From Flavobacteriaceae bacterium (GTDB taxonomy: Bacteria; Bacteroidota; Bacteroidia; Flavobacteriales; Flavobacteriaceae), in contig WFMU01000278.1 of the NCBI GenBank assembly GCA_015488935.1, forward strand, positions 1 through 9,387: a stretch of DNA of 9,387 nt, given 5' to 3'. The notes under the pieces are model-generated. The model was not told where the DNA came from, made no database searches, and saw only the letters and a list, made by a program, of their open reading frames with translations. How positions within the stretch are numbered: position 1 is the first letter of the stretch; the number at the start of each line of letters is the position of its first letter. The translations under genes and the position numbers were made by a program. Below are positions 1 through 6,347 of this stretch, one piece after another.

Positions 1-40
1 TCTCATTCTCGCTTGATAACCCGTGTTTTATTGAATACGC

Positions 41-59
41 CCCTGAAACAAGTTCAGGG
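41..59. repeat. Intergenic palindrome, 7-bp arms
   Basis: The arms CCCTGAA (41-47) and TTCAGGG (53-59) are perfect inverted complements around the 5-base loop ACAAG, followed by TGACG. No T-run follows on either strand, so a classical Rho-independent terminator is not supported. The GC-rich element stands out from the A+T-rich surroundings. It resembles short palindromes I associate from memory with intergenic regions of flavobacterial genomes, but that is recollection and not tested here. The flanks (1-145) show no convincing coding sequence. Confidence 0.6.
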
Positions 60-145
60 TGACGGACAATCGAAAAATTATTATAAACTAAGTTCAAAAG
101 TACATTATTTATGACTTAATTAAAAATTAGGAAGTAATTTAAAAG

Positions 146-175
146 TCCTTTCCTTTGGAAAGGATTTAGGATAGG
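146..175. repeat. Intergenic palindrome TCCTTTCC-TTT-GGAAAGGA with tail
   Basis: A perfect 8-bp inverted repeat (146-153 and 157-164) with a 3-base loop is followed by the tail TTTAGGATAGG. It lies downstream of the minus-strand SRP RNA, about 25 bases beyond that gene's own U-run. It could be a backup transcription stop or a copy of a dispersed intergenic repeat. A similar but diverged arrangement (TTCCTTT, GGAAAG, then GGATAG) occurs at 6305-6333, which favours the repeat-family reading. Confidence 0.6.
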
Positions 176-197
176 AAAAAATTTAAATTAAGAGCAT

Positions 198-211
198 AAA
201 AAAAGGCAAGC
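198..211 (-). terminator. SRP RNA 3' end: closing stem strand plus seven U
   Basis: Reading the minus strand, the RNA ends in GCUUGCC (211-205), whose last six bases pair with the 5' end GGCAAG (298-293). It is followed directly by seven U residues (204-198). A closed helix followed by a U-run fits intrinsic termination, with the RNA's own terminal stem acting as the hairpin. Confidence 0.6.
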
Positions 212-298
212 TACCTACATCACACCGCTACAACCTAATACCTTTGCTGCGTTCCCGCCCTGGAGGATTCAAAGGGAGCTAGTTGTGTAGGACTTGCC
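205..298 (-). ncRNA. ffs: Signal recognition particle RNA, small bacterial (4.5S-like) type
   Basis: This is the RNA scaffold of the bacterial signal recognition particle. It binds the Ffh GTPase M domain and directs co-translational delivery of membrane and secreted proteins to FtsY and the translocon. On the minus strand the transcript holds the hallmark apical segment GGGCGGGAACGCAGC, in which GCG and CGC close a GGAA tetraloop, followed by the AGCA side of the conserved internal loop. Below it, CCUUUG (about 274-269) pairs with CAAAGG (246-241). Further down CCUACA pairs with UGUAGG, and the ends GGCAAG (298-293) and CUUGCC (210-205) close a hairpin of about 94 nt. That length fits the small SRP RNA lacking the Alu domain. 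A promoter with correct spacing lies just upstream (303-332), and seven U residues follow the closing stem. The exact 5' end is inferred from the stem and the promoter. Confidence 0.93.
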
Positions 299-302
299 GC
301 TG

Positions 303-332
303 CAAAGGTACAACGCAAATTTTATTACGCAA
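303..332 (-). promoter_or_regulatory. Bacteroidota-type promoter of the SRP RNA
   Basis: On the minus strand a -33 TTG (332-330, within TTTATTG) is separated by 19 bases from TACCTTTG (310-303). This matches the Bacteroidota housekeeping consensus TTG-N17-23-TAnnTTTG. The predicted start, a few bases downstream, falls at the first G of the SRP RNA terminal stem (about 298), so promoter and RNA predictions support each other. Confidence 0.75.
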
Positions 333-385
333 TAAAAAATGTAACTATTTTTTATTTTTTCGTACTAATACAGTAAATCAATTAG

Positions 386-393
386 TATCTTTG
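386..393 (+). promoter_or_regulatory. Promoter -7 element TATCTTTG ahead of the DUF4199 gene
   Basis: TATCTTTG fits TAnnTTTG and lies 22 bases before the ATG at 416, giving a leader of roughly 16 bases. The -33 region (about 358-366, TTTCGTAC) lacks a clear TTG, so only the -7 half is convincing. It would drive the DUF4199 and glycosyltransferase pair and is divergent from the SRP RNA promoter. Confidence 0.5.
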
Positions 394-415
394 TTAAACT
401 TTTAAACAAAACCTT

Positions 416-949
416 ATGGAAAATCAAGCAAATACAAAACAAACCATAATTAATTACGGTCTTATTTTAGGAGCAGCTTCAATAATTTTATCTGCTGGTA
501 TTTATGCTGCTGGTATCAACTTAATGGAGCAACCAACTTGGGTCAAAATTTTGAGTTATGTTATTTTTATTGTTTCAATTATTGCTGGAATAAAAAAGTA
601 TCGAGACCTTAATAACAACTACCTAACACTAGGACAAGCAATGAAAGTTGGAATAGGAATTGCCTTAGTAGGAGGAATATTAAGCGCCATTTATACCTAC
701 ATCTTTTTTAGCTTTATAGACCCAGAAATAATAACACAAATTATGGCTAATGCAGAAGAAAAAATGCTTGATCAAAATCCAGATATGACAGAAGAACAAA
801 TAGAAATGGGCACCAAAGTTGCTAAAATGTTTATGTCGCCATTTGCCTTATCTACAATGGCCATCATTGGAAGTTTAATCATGGGAGCAATTATTTCTCT
901 TATAGGAGGACTAATATTAAAAAAAGAAGATACATCGTATAATTTATAA
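416..949 (+). CDS. DUF4199 family inner-membrane protein
   Basis: This is a 177-residue integral membrane protein of the DUF4199 type, a family found mainly in Bacteroidota and without an assigned biochemical function. Four hydrophobic segments are visible at about residues 13-33, 44-60, 75-98 and 143-168. The acidic loop at about 101-137 (AEEKMLDQNPDMTEEQIEMG) is probably soluble and could be a contact surface. Gly-rich patches (GGILSA, GGLILKK) occur in segments 3 and 4, and the C-terminus is short and charged. The start at 416 is supported by the upstream TAnnTTTG and the lack of a longer frame; there is no Shine-Dalgarno sequence. The stop is 8 bases before the next gene, so co-transcription with the glycosyltransferase is likely. 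The pairing suggests an envelope role, but that is inference. The family call is from recognised sequence character and gene order, not a search. Confidence 0.85.
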   Translation: MENQANTKQTIINYGLILGAASIILSAGIYAAGINLMEQPTWVKILSYVIFIVSIIAGIKKYRDLNNNYLTLGQAMKVGIGIALVGGILSAIYTYIFFSFIDPEIITQIMANAEEKMLDQNPDMTEEQIEMGTKVAKMFMSPFALSTMAIIGSLIMGAIISLIGGLILKKEDTSYNL

Positions 950-957
950 TCCAGCAA

Positions 958-1917
958 ATGAATATATCCGTAGTTATTCCTCTACTTAACGAAGCAGAAT
1001 CATTACCAGAATTACACGATTGGATTGCAAGCGTAATGCAAAACAACAAGTACAGCTATGAAATTCTTTTTATAGATGATGGTAGTACAGATAACTCATG
1101 GAAAATAATAAACCAATTAGCAGAAAAAAACGAATTTGTTAAAGGCATTCGATTTCAGACAAACTACGGAAAATCACAAGCATTAAATGCTGCTTTTAAA
1201 GTTGCAAAAGGCGATGTGGTAATTACAATGGATGCCGATTTACAAGACAGTCCAAACGAAATACCAGAATTATATAACCTTATTAAAAAAGATAATTTTG
1301 ACTTAATTTCTGGCTGGAAAAAGAAACGCTACGATTCTAAAATTAAAAAAAATATACCTTCAAAATTATTTAATGCAGCAGCAAGAAAAACTTCGGGATT
1401 AAAGCTACACGATTTTAATTGTGGACTAAAAGCGTATAAAAATGAAGTCGTAAAAAATGTAGATGTCTATGGCGAAATGCATCGCTACATACCAGTATTA
1501 GCAAAAAATGCAGGTTTTACAAAAATAGATGAGAAAGTAGTTATTCATCAAGCACGAAAATACGGTGTAACAAAATTTGGTATCGAACGTTTCTTTAATG
1601 GATTTTTAGACTTAATTACCATTTGGTTCCTATCCAAATTCGGAAAAAGACCAATGCATTTATTTGGACTTTTAGGAAGTTTTATGTTTTTTATTGGATT
1701 TGCTTCTGCAGCATATATTGGTATTTCTAAACTTTTGCATGTCTTTTATTTTCATACTACAGCAAGATTAGTAACCGAAAATCCTTGGTTTTATATAGCA
1801 TTAGCAACGATGATAATTGGCACACAGCTATTTTTAGCAGGTTTCTTAGGCGAAATCATTTTGCGTTCTAATAAAAATCACGAACGATATAAAATTAAAG
1901 AAGCGTTAAATTTGTAG
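958..1917 (+). CDS. Glycosyltransferase family 2, polyprenyl-phosphate (DPM1/GtrB/ArnC-like) type
   Basis: This is a 319-residue GT-A fold enzyme predicted to transfer a sugar from a nucleotide donor to a polyprenyl (undecaprenyl) phosphate carrier on the cytoplasmic face of the membrane. The N-terminus VVIPLLNEAESL is typical of GT2. The nucleotide-binding DDGSTD is at residues 40-45, and the metal-binding DADLQD (92-97) is the characteristic DXD form of this subgroup. EMHRYIPVLA (173-182) and the following QARKYGVTKFG (198-208) match the acceptor-side region of DPM-like enzymes. Two C-terminal transmembrane helices follow at about 233-256 and 277-301, with a basic tail. All catalytic motifs are present and the length is usual. 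The specific sugar cannot be read from the sequence. The gene begins 8 bases after the DUF4199 gene and is probably in the same transcript; the next gene appears to have its own promoter. Confidence 0.92.
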   Translation: MNISVVIPLLNEAESLPELHDWIASVMQNNKYSYEILFIDDGSTDNSWKIINQLAEKNEFVKGIRFQTNYGKSQALNAAFKVAKGDVVITMDADLQDSPNEIPELYNLIKKDNFDLISGWKKKRYDSKIKKNIPSKLFNAAARKTSGLKLHDFNCGLKAYKNEVVKNVDVYGEMHRYIPVLAKNAGFTKIDEKVVIHQARKYGVTKFGIERFFNGFLDLITIWFLSKFGKRPMHLFGLLGSFMFFIGFASAAYIGISKLLHVFYFHTTARLVTENPWFYIALATMIIGTQLFLAGFLGEIILRSNKNHERYKIKEALNL

Positions 1918-1957
1918 TTTAAAGCATCCAAAACTAAAATTCTTCCATCTTCCACCC

Positions 1958-1985
1958 TTTGTCTTCTGTCTTTTTAATACATTTG
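1958..1985 (+). promoter_or_regulatory. Promoter-like site ahead of the phosphosugar mutase
   Basis: TACATTTG (1978-1985) fits the TAnnTTTG consensus and is preceded by TTTG (1958-1961) with a 16-base gap, slightly shorter than the usual range. The ATG at 2009 lies 23 bases downstream. The upstream region (1940-1975) is an almost pure pyrimidine tract on the plus strand. I infer independent transcription of the mutase and exporter pair. Confidence 0.5.
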
Positions 1986-2008
1986 CATACACTATTGAAT
2001 AAAGTAAA

Positions 2009-3736
2009 ATGGACAACAATAAAATAAAAAAAACTGCGGAACTTTGGCTTCAAGCACCTTTTGATACAGAAACACAAAACAAAGTACAACACTTAATAGA
2101 TACAGACAACCTAACCGAAAGCTTCTATAAAAATTTAGAATTCGGAACTGGTGGAATGCGTGGAATTATGGGTGTTGGAACAAACCGAATAAATAAATAT
2201 ACATTAGGTAAAAATTCGCAAGGAATTGCAAATTACTTACATAAAATGTTTCCAGAAAAATCACAAGATTCCGAAATAAGAATTGCAATTGCTTACGATT
2301 GCCGCCATAACTCTGCAAAATTTGCAAAAGAAGTAGCAAATGTATTTTCTGCAAATGATATTATCGTATATTTATTTGAAGAATTAAGACCAACACCAGA
2401 ATTATCTTATACAGTAAGACATTTAGGATGTGATATCGGTATTGTATTAACAGCATCGCACAATCCGCCAGAATACAATGGTTATAAAGTATATTTTAAT
2501 GATGGAGCACAAATAGTTCCACCACAAGATGGCGAAATTATTAAAGAAATAAACGCTGTAGATTTTAAAGATATAAAATTCGATGCAAATGAAGATTTAA
2601 TAGAATATATAAGTAAAGATATTGATGATTCTTTTATTAATGCATCCATTAGTAATGGAACATTTCCAACAACTAGTAATAGAGATAAATTAAAAATAGT
2701 ATTTACTTCACTACACGGAACATCCATAACCATCATTCCTGAAGCCTTAAAAAAAGCAGGATACACAGATGTAAATATTGTAGAAGAACAACGCATACCA
2801 AATGGTGATTTTCCTACCGTAAAATCTCCCAATCCAGAAGAGCCAGAAGCATTAAAAATGGCTACAGATTTAGCAGAAAAAATTGGTGCAGATATTGTTA
2901 TCGGAACCGATCCAGACTGCGACCGAATAGGAATTGCCATTAGAGATACCAACAATAAAATGAAACTCCTTAACGGAAATCAAATGATGAGCGTTTTGGT
3001 AGAATTTTTACTAAAAAAATGGAAAGAAGCAGGAAAACTAAACGGAAAACAATTTGTTGGCTCAACCATTGTTTCTACCAACTTAGTAAATGATATTGCT
3101 ACAAGCTATGGTGTAGAAACCAAAGTAGGACTTACAGGTTTTAAATGGATTGCCAAAATGATACGCGATGCAGAAGGTAAACAAGAATTTATTGGAGGCG
3201 GTGAAGAAAGTTTCGGATTTATGGTTGGCGATTTTGTAAGAGATAAAGATGCAGTTACTGCAACATTATTGGCTTGTGAAATAGCAGCAACAGCAAAAAG
3301 CGAAGGAAGTACCTTATACAAAAAACTATTAGAAATATATACCAAACACAAATTTTATAAAGAACACCTTATCTCTGTAGTTAAAAAAGGAATTACAGGA
3401 GCCGAAGAAATCAAGCAAATGATGGTAGATTTACGTGCCAATCCATTGCAAGAAATAGATGGTGAAAAAGTAAAATATTTATACGATTACCAATCTTCAA
3501 TAAAAAAAGATTTGATAAATAATACCAAAGAAACTATTCCTGTTGAAAAATCAAATGTACTGATTTACGAAACGGAAAATGGTACCAAAGTAGCATCGAG
3601 ACCAAGTGGTACAGAACCTAAAATAAAATTTTACTTTAGTGTTAATAAAGTTTTACAAAACATAAAAGATGCCGAAAAAGTTGAGCAAGAACTCGACGCG
3701 AAAATCCAACGAATTATTAAAGAACTTAACTTATAA
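2009..3736 (+). CDS. Phosphosugar mutase (phosphoglucomutase/phosphomannomutase)
   Basis: This is a 575-residue alpha-D-phosphohexomutase, which interconverts hexose-6-phosphate and hexose-1-phosphate through a phosphoserine intermediate and so feeds nucleotide-sugar synthesis. All four functional loops are present. The catalytic serine is S150 in TASHNPPEYNGYK. The Mg-binding loop is DPDCDR (301-306, Asp 301, 303 and 305). The sugar-specificity loop is GGGEESFGF (396-404), and the phosphate-binding loop is RPSGTEPK (531-538). The N-terminal GTGGMRG (46-52) is typical of the long form related to Bacillus PgcA and eukaryotic PGM2. The GEES loop is compatible with glucose or mannose, so I do not assign a gene symbol. 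It is a soluble cytoplasmic enzyme. The stop codon abuts the ATG of the ABC exporter gene (TAAATG), which suggests translational coupling. The start at 2009 leaves a usual N-terminus and a leader of about 17 bases. Confidence 0.95.
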   Translation: MDNNKIKKTAELWLQAPFDTETQNKVQHLIDTDNLTESFYKNLEFGTGGMRGIMGVGTNRINKYTLGKNSQGIANYLHKMFPEKSQDSEIRIAIAYDCRHNSAKFAKEVANVFSANDIIVYLFEELRPTPELSYTVRHLGCDIGIVLTASHNPPEYNGYKVYFNDGAQIVPPQDGEIIKEINAVDFKDIKFDANEDLIEYISKDIDDSFINASISNGTFPTTSNRDKLKIVFTSLHGTSITIIPEALKKAGYTDVNIVEEQRIPNGDFPTVKSPNPEEPEALKMATDLAEKIGADIVIGTDPDCDRIGIAIRDTNNKMKLLNGNQMMSVLVEFLLKKWKEAGKLNGKQFVGSTIVSTNLVNDIATSYGVETKVGLTGFKWIAKMIRDAEGKQEFIGGGEESFGFMVGDFVRDKDAVTATLLACEIAATAKSEGSTLYKKLLEIYTKHKFYKEHLISVVKKGITGAEEIKQMMVDLRANPLQEIDGEKVKYLYDYQSSIKKDLINNTKETIPVEKSNVLIYETENGTKVASRPSGTEPKIKFYFSVNKVLQNIKDAEKVEQELDAKIQRIIKELNL

Positions 3737-5563
3737 ATGAATCACTATTTAAAGAAAATAATACCTTATGCATTGCCCTATAAAAAATATGCATTTCTCA
3801 ATATAATAAGTAATCTTTTTTACGCATTATTTGCATTATTGTCTATGCTTTCTATAATGCCAATGTTAAAAGTATTATTTCAAAATGGTAAACGAACAAC
3901 TGTTAAACCCGAATTTACAAGTGTTTTTAAACTATATGATTATGGTGAGGCATATATTAACTATTACATTACTACCAAATCAAATGAAAATGGAGAACTA
4001 GCGGTATTAACAGTAATGATTGTTGTTATATTAATTACTTTTTTACTAAAAAATCTTTTTAGCTACTTAGCCATATATTTCATTACTTTTTTACGAAATG
4101 GTGTTTTAAAAGATTTGCGAAATGATGTATATAAAAAAACACTAGAATTACCAGTATCCTTCTTTTCCGAAAAAAGAAAAGGAGATATTATGGCACGTAT
4201 ATTAGGCGATGTTGGCGAAATACAAAATTCTCTTTTAGCAATATTAGAACTAATTGTTAGAGAGCCATTTACTATCTTATTTACGCTTATTACTATGTTT
4301 GCAATAAGTACAAAATTAACACTATTTGTATTTGTATTTATTCCCATTACTGGATATATAATCTCATTAGTTGGAAAAAGTTTAAAAAAACACTCCACAA
4401 AAGTACAAAAAGAGCAAGGCTATTTTTTATCTATTTTAGAAGAAACACTTGGTGGTTTAAAAATTATAAAAGGATTTAATGGAGAAGAAGTTTTTAATAA
4501 TAGATTTAGAAAATCTACCTCTCGGTTTTTCAATTTCTCCAATACATTAGCACATCGCCAAAATTTAGCATCTCCAACAAGTGAATTTCTAGGAATTACT
4601 ATTTTTACCGTTTTATTGTGGTATGGTGGTAAAATGGTTTTGGTAAATCACGAACTAGAAGCAGATGCTTTTATTGGATATATGCTACTCGCATACAACA
4701 TATTAGATCCAGCAAAAAAAATATCTAGAGCAAGTTATGGAATTAAAAGAGGAGAAGCAGCTGCACAACGTGTTATTGAAATTTTAGATACCAAAAGCAC
4801 CCTAGAAGATAAAGAAAATGCTATTGTAAAACAAAATTTTGATAAAGAAATTAAATTTGAAAACATTTCATTTAAATACGAAGATGATTATGTTTTAGAA
4901 AATTTCTCCTTAACAGTAACTAAAGGAAGTACCGTTGCTTTGGTCGGTCAATCTGGTAGTGGAAAATCAACCATTGCCAATTTGGTAACACGGTTTTATG
5001 ATGTAAATAAAGGAAAAATTACCATAGACGGATTAGATATTAGAGATTTAACCAAACATTCCTTAAGAGAACAAATGGGATTGGTAACACAAGATGCCAT
5101 CTTATTTCACGATACCATTGCAAATAATATTGCCTTTGGAAAAGAAATTTCCGAAGAAAATATAATACATGCTGCAAAAATTGCCAATGCACATGAATTC
5201 ATTTTAGAACAACCAAATGGATATCAAACGAGTATTGGAGATAGTGGTAATAAACTATCTGGCGGACAAAAACAACGAATCTCCATTGCTAGAGCCATTC
5301 TAAAAAATCCACCAATAATGATATTGGATGAAGCAACATCTGCACTAGATACCGAATCGGAAAAAGCTGTACAAGAAGCGTTAGAAAAACTCATGCAAAA
5401 CAGAACCTCTATTGTAATTGCGCATCGCCTTTCTACCATTCAGAATGCAGATTTAATTGTAGTTATGCAAAAAGGTAAAATAGTAGAACAAGGAACACAT
5501 AAAGAATTGATTGCAAAAAAAGGCACCTATTACAACTTAGTAAACATGCAATCTTTAGGATAA
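3737..5563 (+). CDS. ABC exporter, fused permease and ATPase (MsbA-like)
   Basis: This is a 608-residue half-transporter that would work as a homodimer in the inner membrane, exporting a lipid, glycolipid or other hydrophobic substrate using ATP. The type I exporter membrane domain (about 1-335) has six hydrophobic segments near 20-45, 88-118, 166-190, 191-212, 283-300 and 310-325. A 40-residue hydrophilic stretch (about 48-87) sits between the first two, longer than in E. coli MsbA. The nucleotide-binding domain is intact: Walker A GQSGSGKST (404-412), Q-loop Q452, signature LSGGQ (507-511), Walker B IMILDE (527-532) and switch His563 in IAHRLST. The substrate cannot be read from the sequence. 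The gene starts with no gap after the mutase (TAAATG) and lies downstream of a lipid-linked glycosyltransferase, which makes an envelope-lipid or glycan-lipid substrate attractive, but multidrug export is equally compatible. No terminator is obvious after the stop. Confidence 0.93.
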   Translation: MNHYLKKIIPYALPYKKYAFLNIISNLFYALFALLSMLSIMPMLKVLFQNGKRTTVKPEFTSVFKLYDYGEAYINYYITTKSNENGELAVLTVMIVVILITFLLKNLFSYLAIYFITFLRNGVLKDLRNDVYKKTLELPVSFFSEKRKGDIMARILGDVGEIQNSLLAILELIVREPFTILFTLITMFAISTKLTLFVFVFIPITGYIISLVGKSLKKHSTKVQKEQGYFLSILEETLGGLKIIKGFNGEEVFNNRFRKSTSRFFNFSNTLAHRQNLASPTSEFLGITIFTVLLWYGGKMVLVNHELEADAFIGYMLLAYNILDPAKKISRASYGIKRGEAAAQRVIEILDTKSTLEDKENAIVKQNFDKEIKFENISFKYEDDYVLENFSLTVTKGSTVALVGQSGSGKSTIANLVTRFYDVNKGKITIDGLDIRDLTKHSLREQMGLVTQDAILFHDTIANNIAFGKEISEENIIHAAKIANAHEFILEQPNGYQTSIGDSGNKLSGGQKQRISIARAILKNPPIMILDEATSALDTESEKAVQEALEKLMQNRTSIVIAHRLSTIQNADLIVVMQKGKIVEQGTHKELIAKKGTYYNLVNMQSLG

Positions 5564-5581
5564 TTAAAATTTAAGCATTTG

Positions 5582-5589
5582 TAGTTTTG
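5582..5589 (+). promoter_or_regulatory. Possible -7 element TAGTTTTG ahead of the nitroreductase gene
   Basis: TAGTTTTG fits TAnnTTTG and lies 44 bases before the ATG at 5634. At the right distance upstream only TTTAGG (5554-5559) is seen, with no TTG, so the site is weak and may be chance in this A+T-rich 70-base gap. Confidence 0.3.
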
Positions 5590-5633
5590 ATTCAGCTAAA
5601 CAAATCCATAAATCACAAACAAACTTACCACAA

Positions 5634-6263
5634 ATGAAAACTATAAAATCACTAAAATGGAGATATGCTTGCAAAAAATTTGATGCAACAAAAAAGCTTT
5701 CTCCAAAAAAATTAAATCGATTAAAAAAAGCTTTTAATCTAACGGCAACCTCCTTTGGTTTGCAACCAATAAAAATGCTAGTAATTAGCGATGAAAAAAT
5801 TAAAAACAAACTACTAAAACATGCCTATTATCAAAAACAAATTACAGATTGCTCACAATTATTGGTACTTTGTATTGAAGATAATATAGACAATAAAGCT
5901 ATAGATGCATATTTTGATTTAGAAAAAGAAACAAGAGGAACATCCGAAGAAATAATTGGAAAATTTAGACAAAATTTAAAAAATAGTTTTGCAAATAAAA
6001 CAGCAGAAGAAAAAAAACAAGCTGCTATTTATCAAACCTACATTGCATTAGGAAATCTAATGACTGTTTGTGCCATAGAAAAAATTGATGCCTGTCCAAT
6101 GGAAGGATTTAATCCAACAAAATTTGATGAAGTTTTAAAATTAAATTCCTTAAATTTGAAATCCGTACTACTTTTACCTGTAGGTTATAGAGCAAAAGAT
6201 GATTTTATGAGCAAACTAAAAAAAGTACGAAAACCGTTAAAAGAAATAATTATAAAAATGTAA
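5634..6263 (+). CDS. Nitroreductase family FMN oxidoreductase (NfsB-like)
   Basis: This is a 209-residue flavoprotein predicted to bind FMN as a homodimer and to reduce nitroaromatics, quinones or similar electron acceptors with NAD(P)H. The physiological substrate is unknown. The N-terminal RYACKKFDATKKLSP (10-24) aligns with the FMN-phosphate-binding RHSTKAFDASKKLTP of E. coli NfsB as I recall it. ATSFGLQP (38-45) corresponds to the PSSTNSQPW segment, PMEGFNP (155-161) to the PIEGFD flavin-side motif, and LPVGYRA (181-187) to the conserved VPVGHHS strand near the C-terminus. Length is normal for the family. Substitutions such as Phe41 and Leu43 in the flavin loop may alter specificity. The protein is Lys rich and has no signal peptide, so it is cytoplasmic. 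The gene lies 70 bases after the exporter gene and 84 bases before the dipeptidase gene; no functional tie to either is evident. Confidence 0.88.
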   Translation: MKTIKSLKWRYACKKFDATKKLSPKKLNRLKKAFNLTATSFGLQPIKMLVISDEKIKNKLLKHAYYQKQITDCSQLLVLCIEDNIDNKAIDAYFDLEKETRGTSEEIIGKFRQNLKNSFANKTAEEKKQAAIYQTYIALGNLMTVCAIEKIDACPMEGFNPTKFDEVLKLNSLNLKSVLLLPVGYRAKDDFMSKLKKVRKPLKEIIIKM

Positions 6264-6267
6264 AGGC

Positions 6268-6279
6268 GTGATGCATCAC
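6268..6279. repeat. Perfect 12-bp palindrome GTGATGCATCAC
   Basis: This fully self-complementary site begins 5 bases after the nitroreductase stop. It is followed by a second inverted repeat, CTTAA (6282-6286) with TTAAG (6293-6297). Neither is followed by a T-run, so intrinsic termination is not supported. A dimeric regulator site ahead of the dipeptidase gene is possible but unproven. Confidence 0.45.
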
Positions 6280-6303
6280 ATCTTAACATCCATTAAGCTG
6301 TTA

Positions 6304-6333
6304 CTTCCTTTAGGAAAGACGGAAATTGGATAG
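6304..6333. repeat. Short inverted repeat related to the one at 146-175
   Basis: TTCCT (6305-6309) and AGGAA (6312-6316) form a small inverted repeat, followed by GACGGAAATTGGATAG. The order TTCCTTT, GGAAAG, then GGATAG is shared with 150-174, with small insertions here. It ends 14 bases before the dipeptidase start. No TAnnTTTG promoter motif is visible anywhere in this 84-base spacer. Confidence 0.4.
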
Positions 6334-6347
6334 TAAAACACAATAAT

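Noticed and set aside
1..114. Plus-strand frame open from the window edge to TGA at 112-114
   Set aside because: It runs through the palindrome at 41-59 and its 37 residues show no protein-like pattern, so the end of an upstream gene is possible but unsupported.
239..246. Plus-strand TACCTTTG resembling a -7 promoter element inside the SRP RNA gene
   Set aside because: It is the complement of the conserved CAAAGGUA of the SRP RNA itself, has no TTG at the right distance upstream, and no gene begins shortly after it.
2482..2955. 157-codon minus-strand open frame within the phosphosugar mutase gene
   Set aside because: It is antisense to strongly conserved mutase motifs, has no recognisable domain, and its Ser/Ile-rich composition is what antisense translation of this A+T-rich gene gives.
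4063..4398. 111-codon minus-strand open frame within the ABC exporter gene
   Set aside because: It is antisense to the membrane domain of an intact exporter; the hydrophobic look mirrors the sense strand and no motif is present.
5564..5809. 81-codon minus-strand open frame overlapping the nitroreductase start
   Set aside because: It overlaps the conserved N-terminal flavin-binding region of the nitroreductase on the opposite strand and shows no family features.
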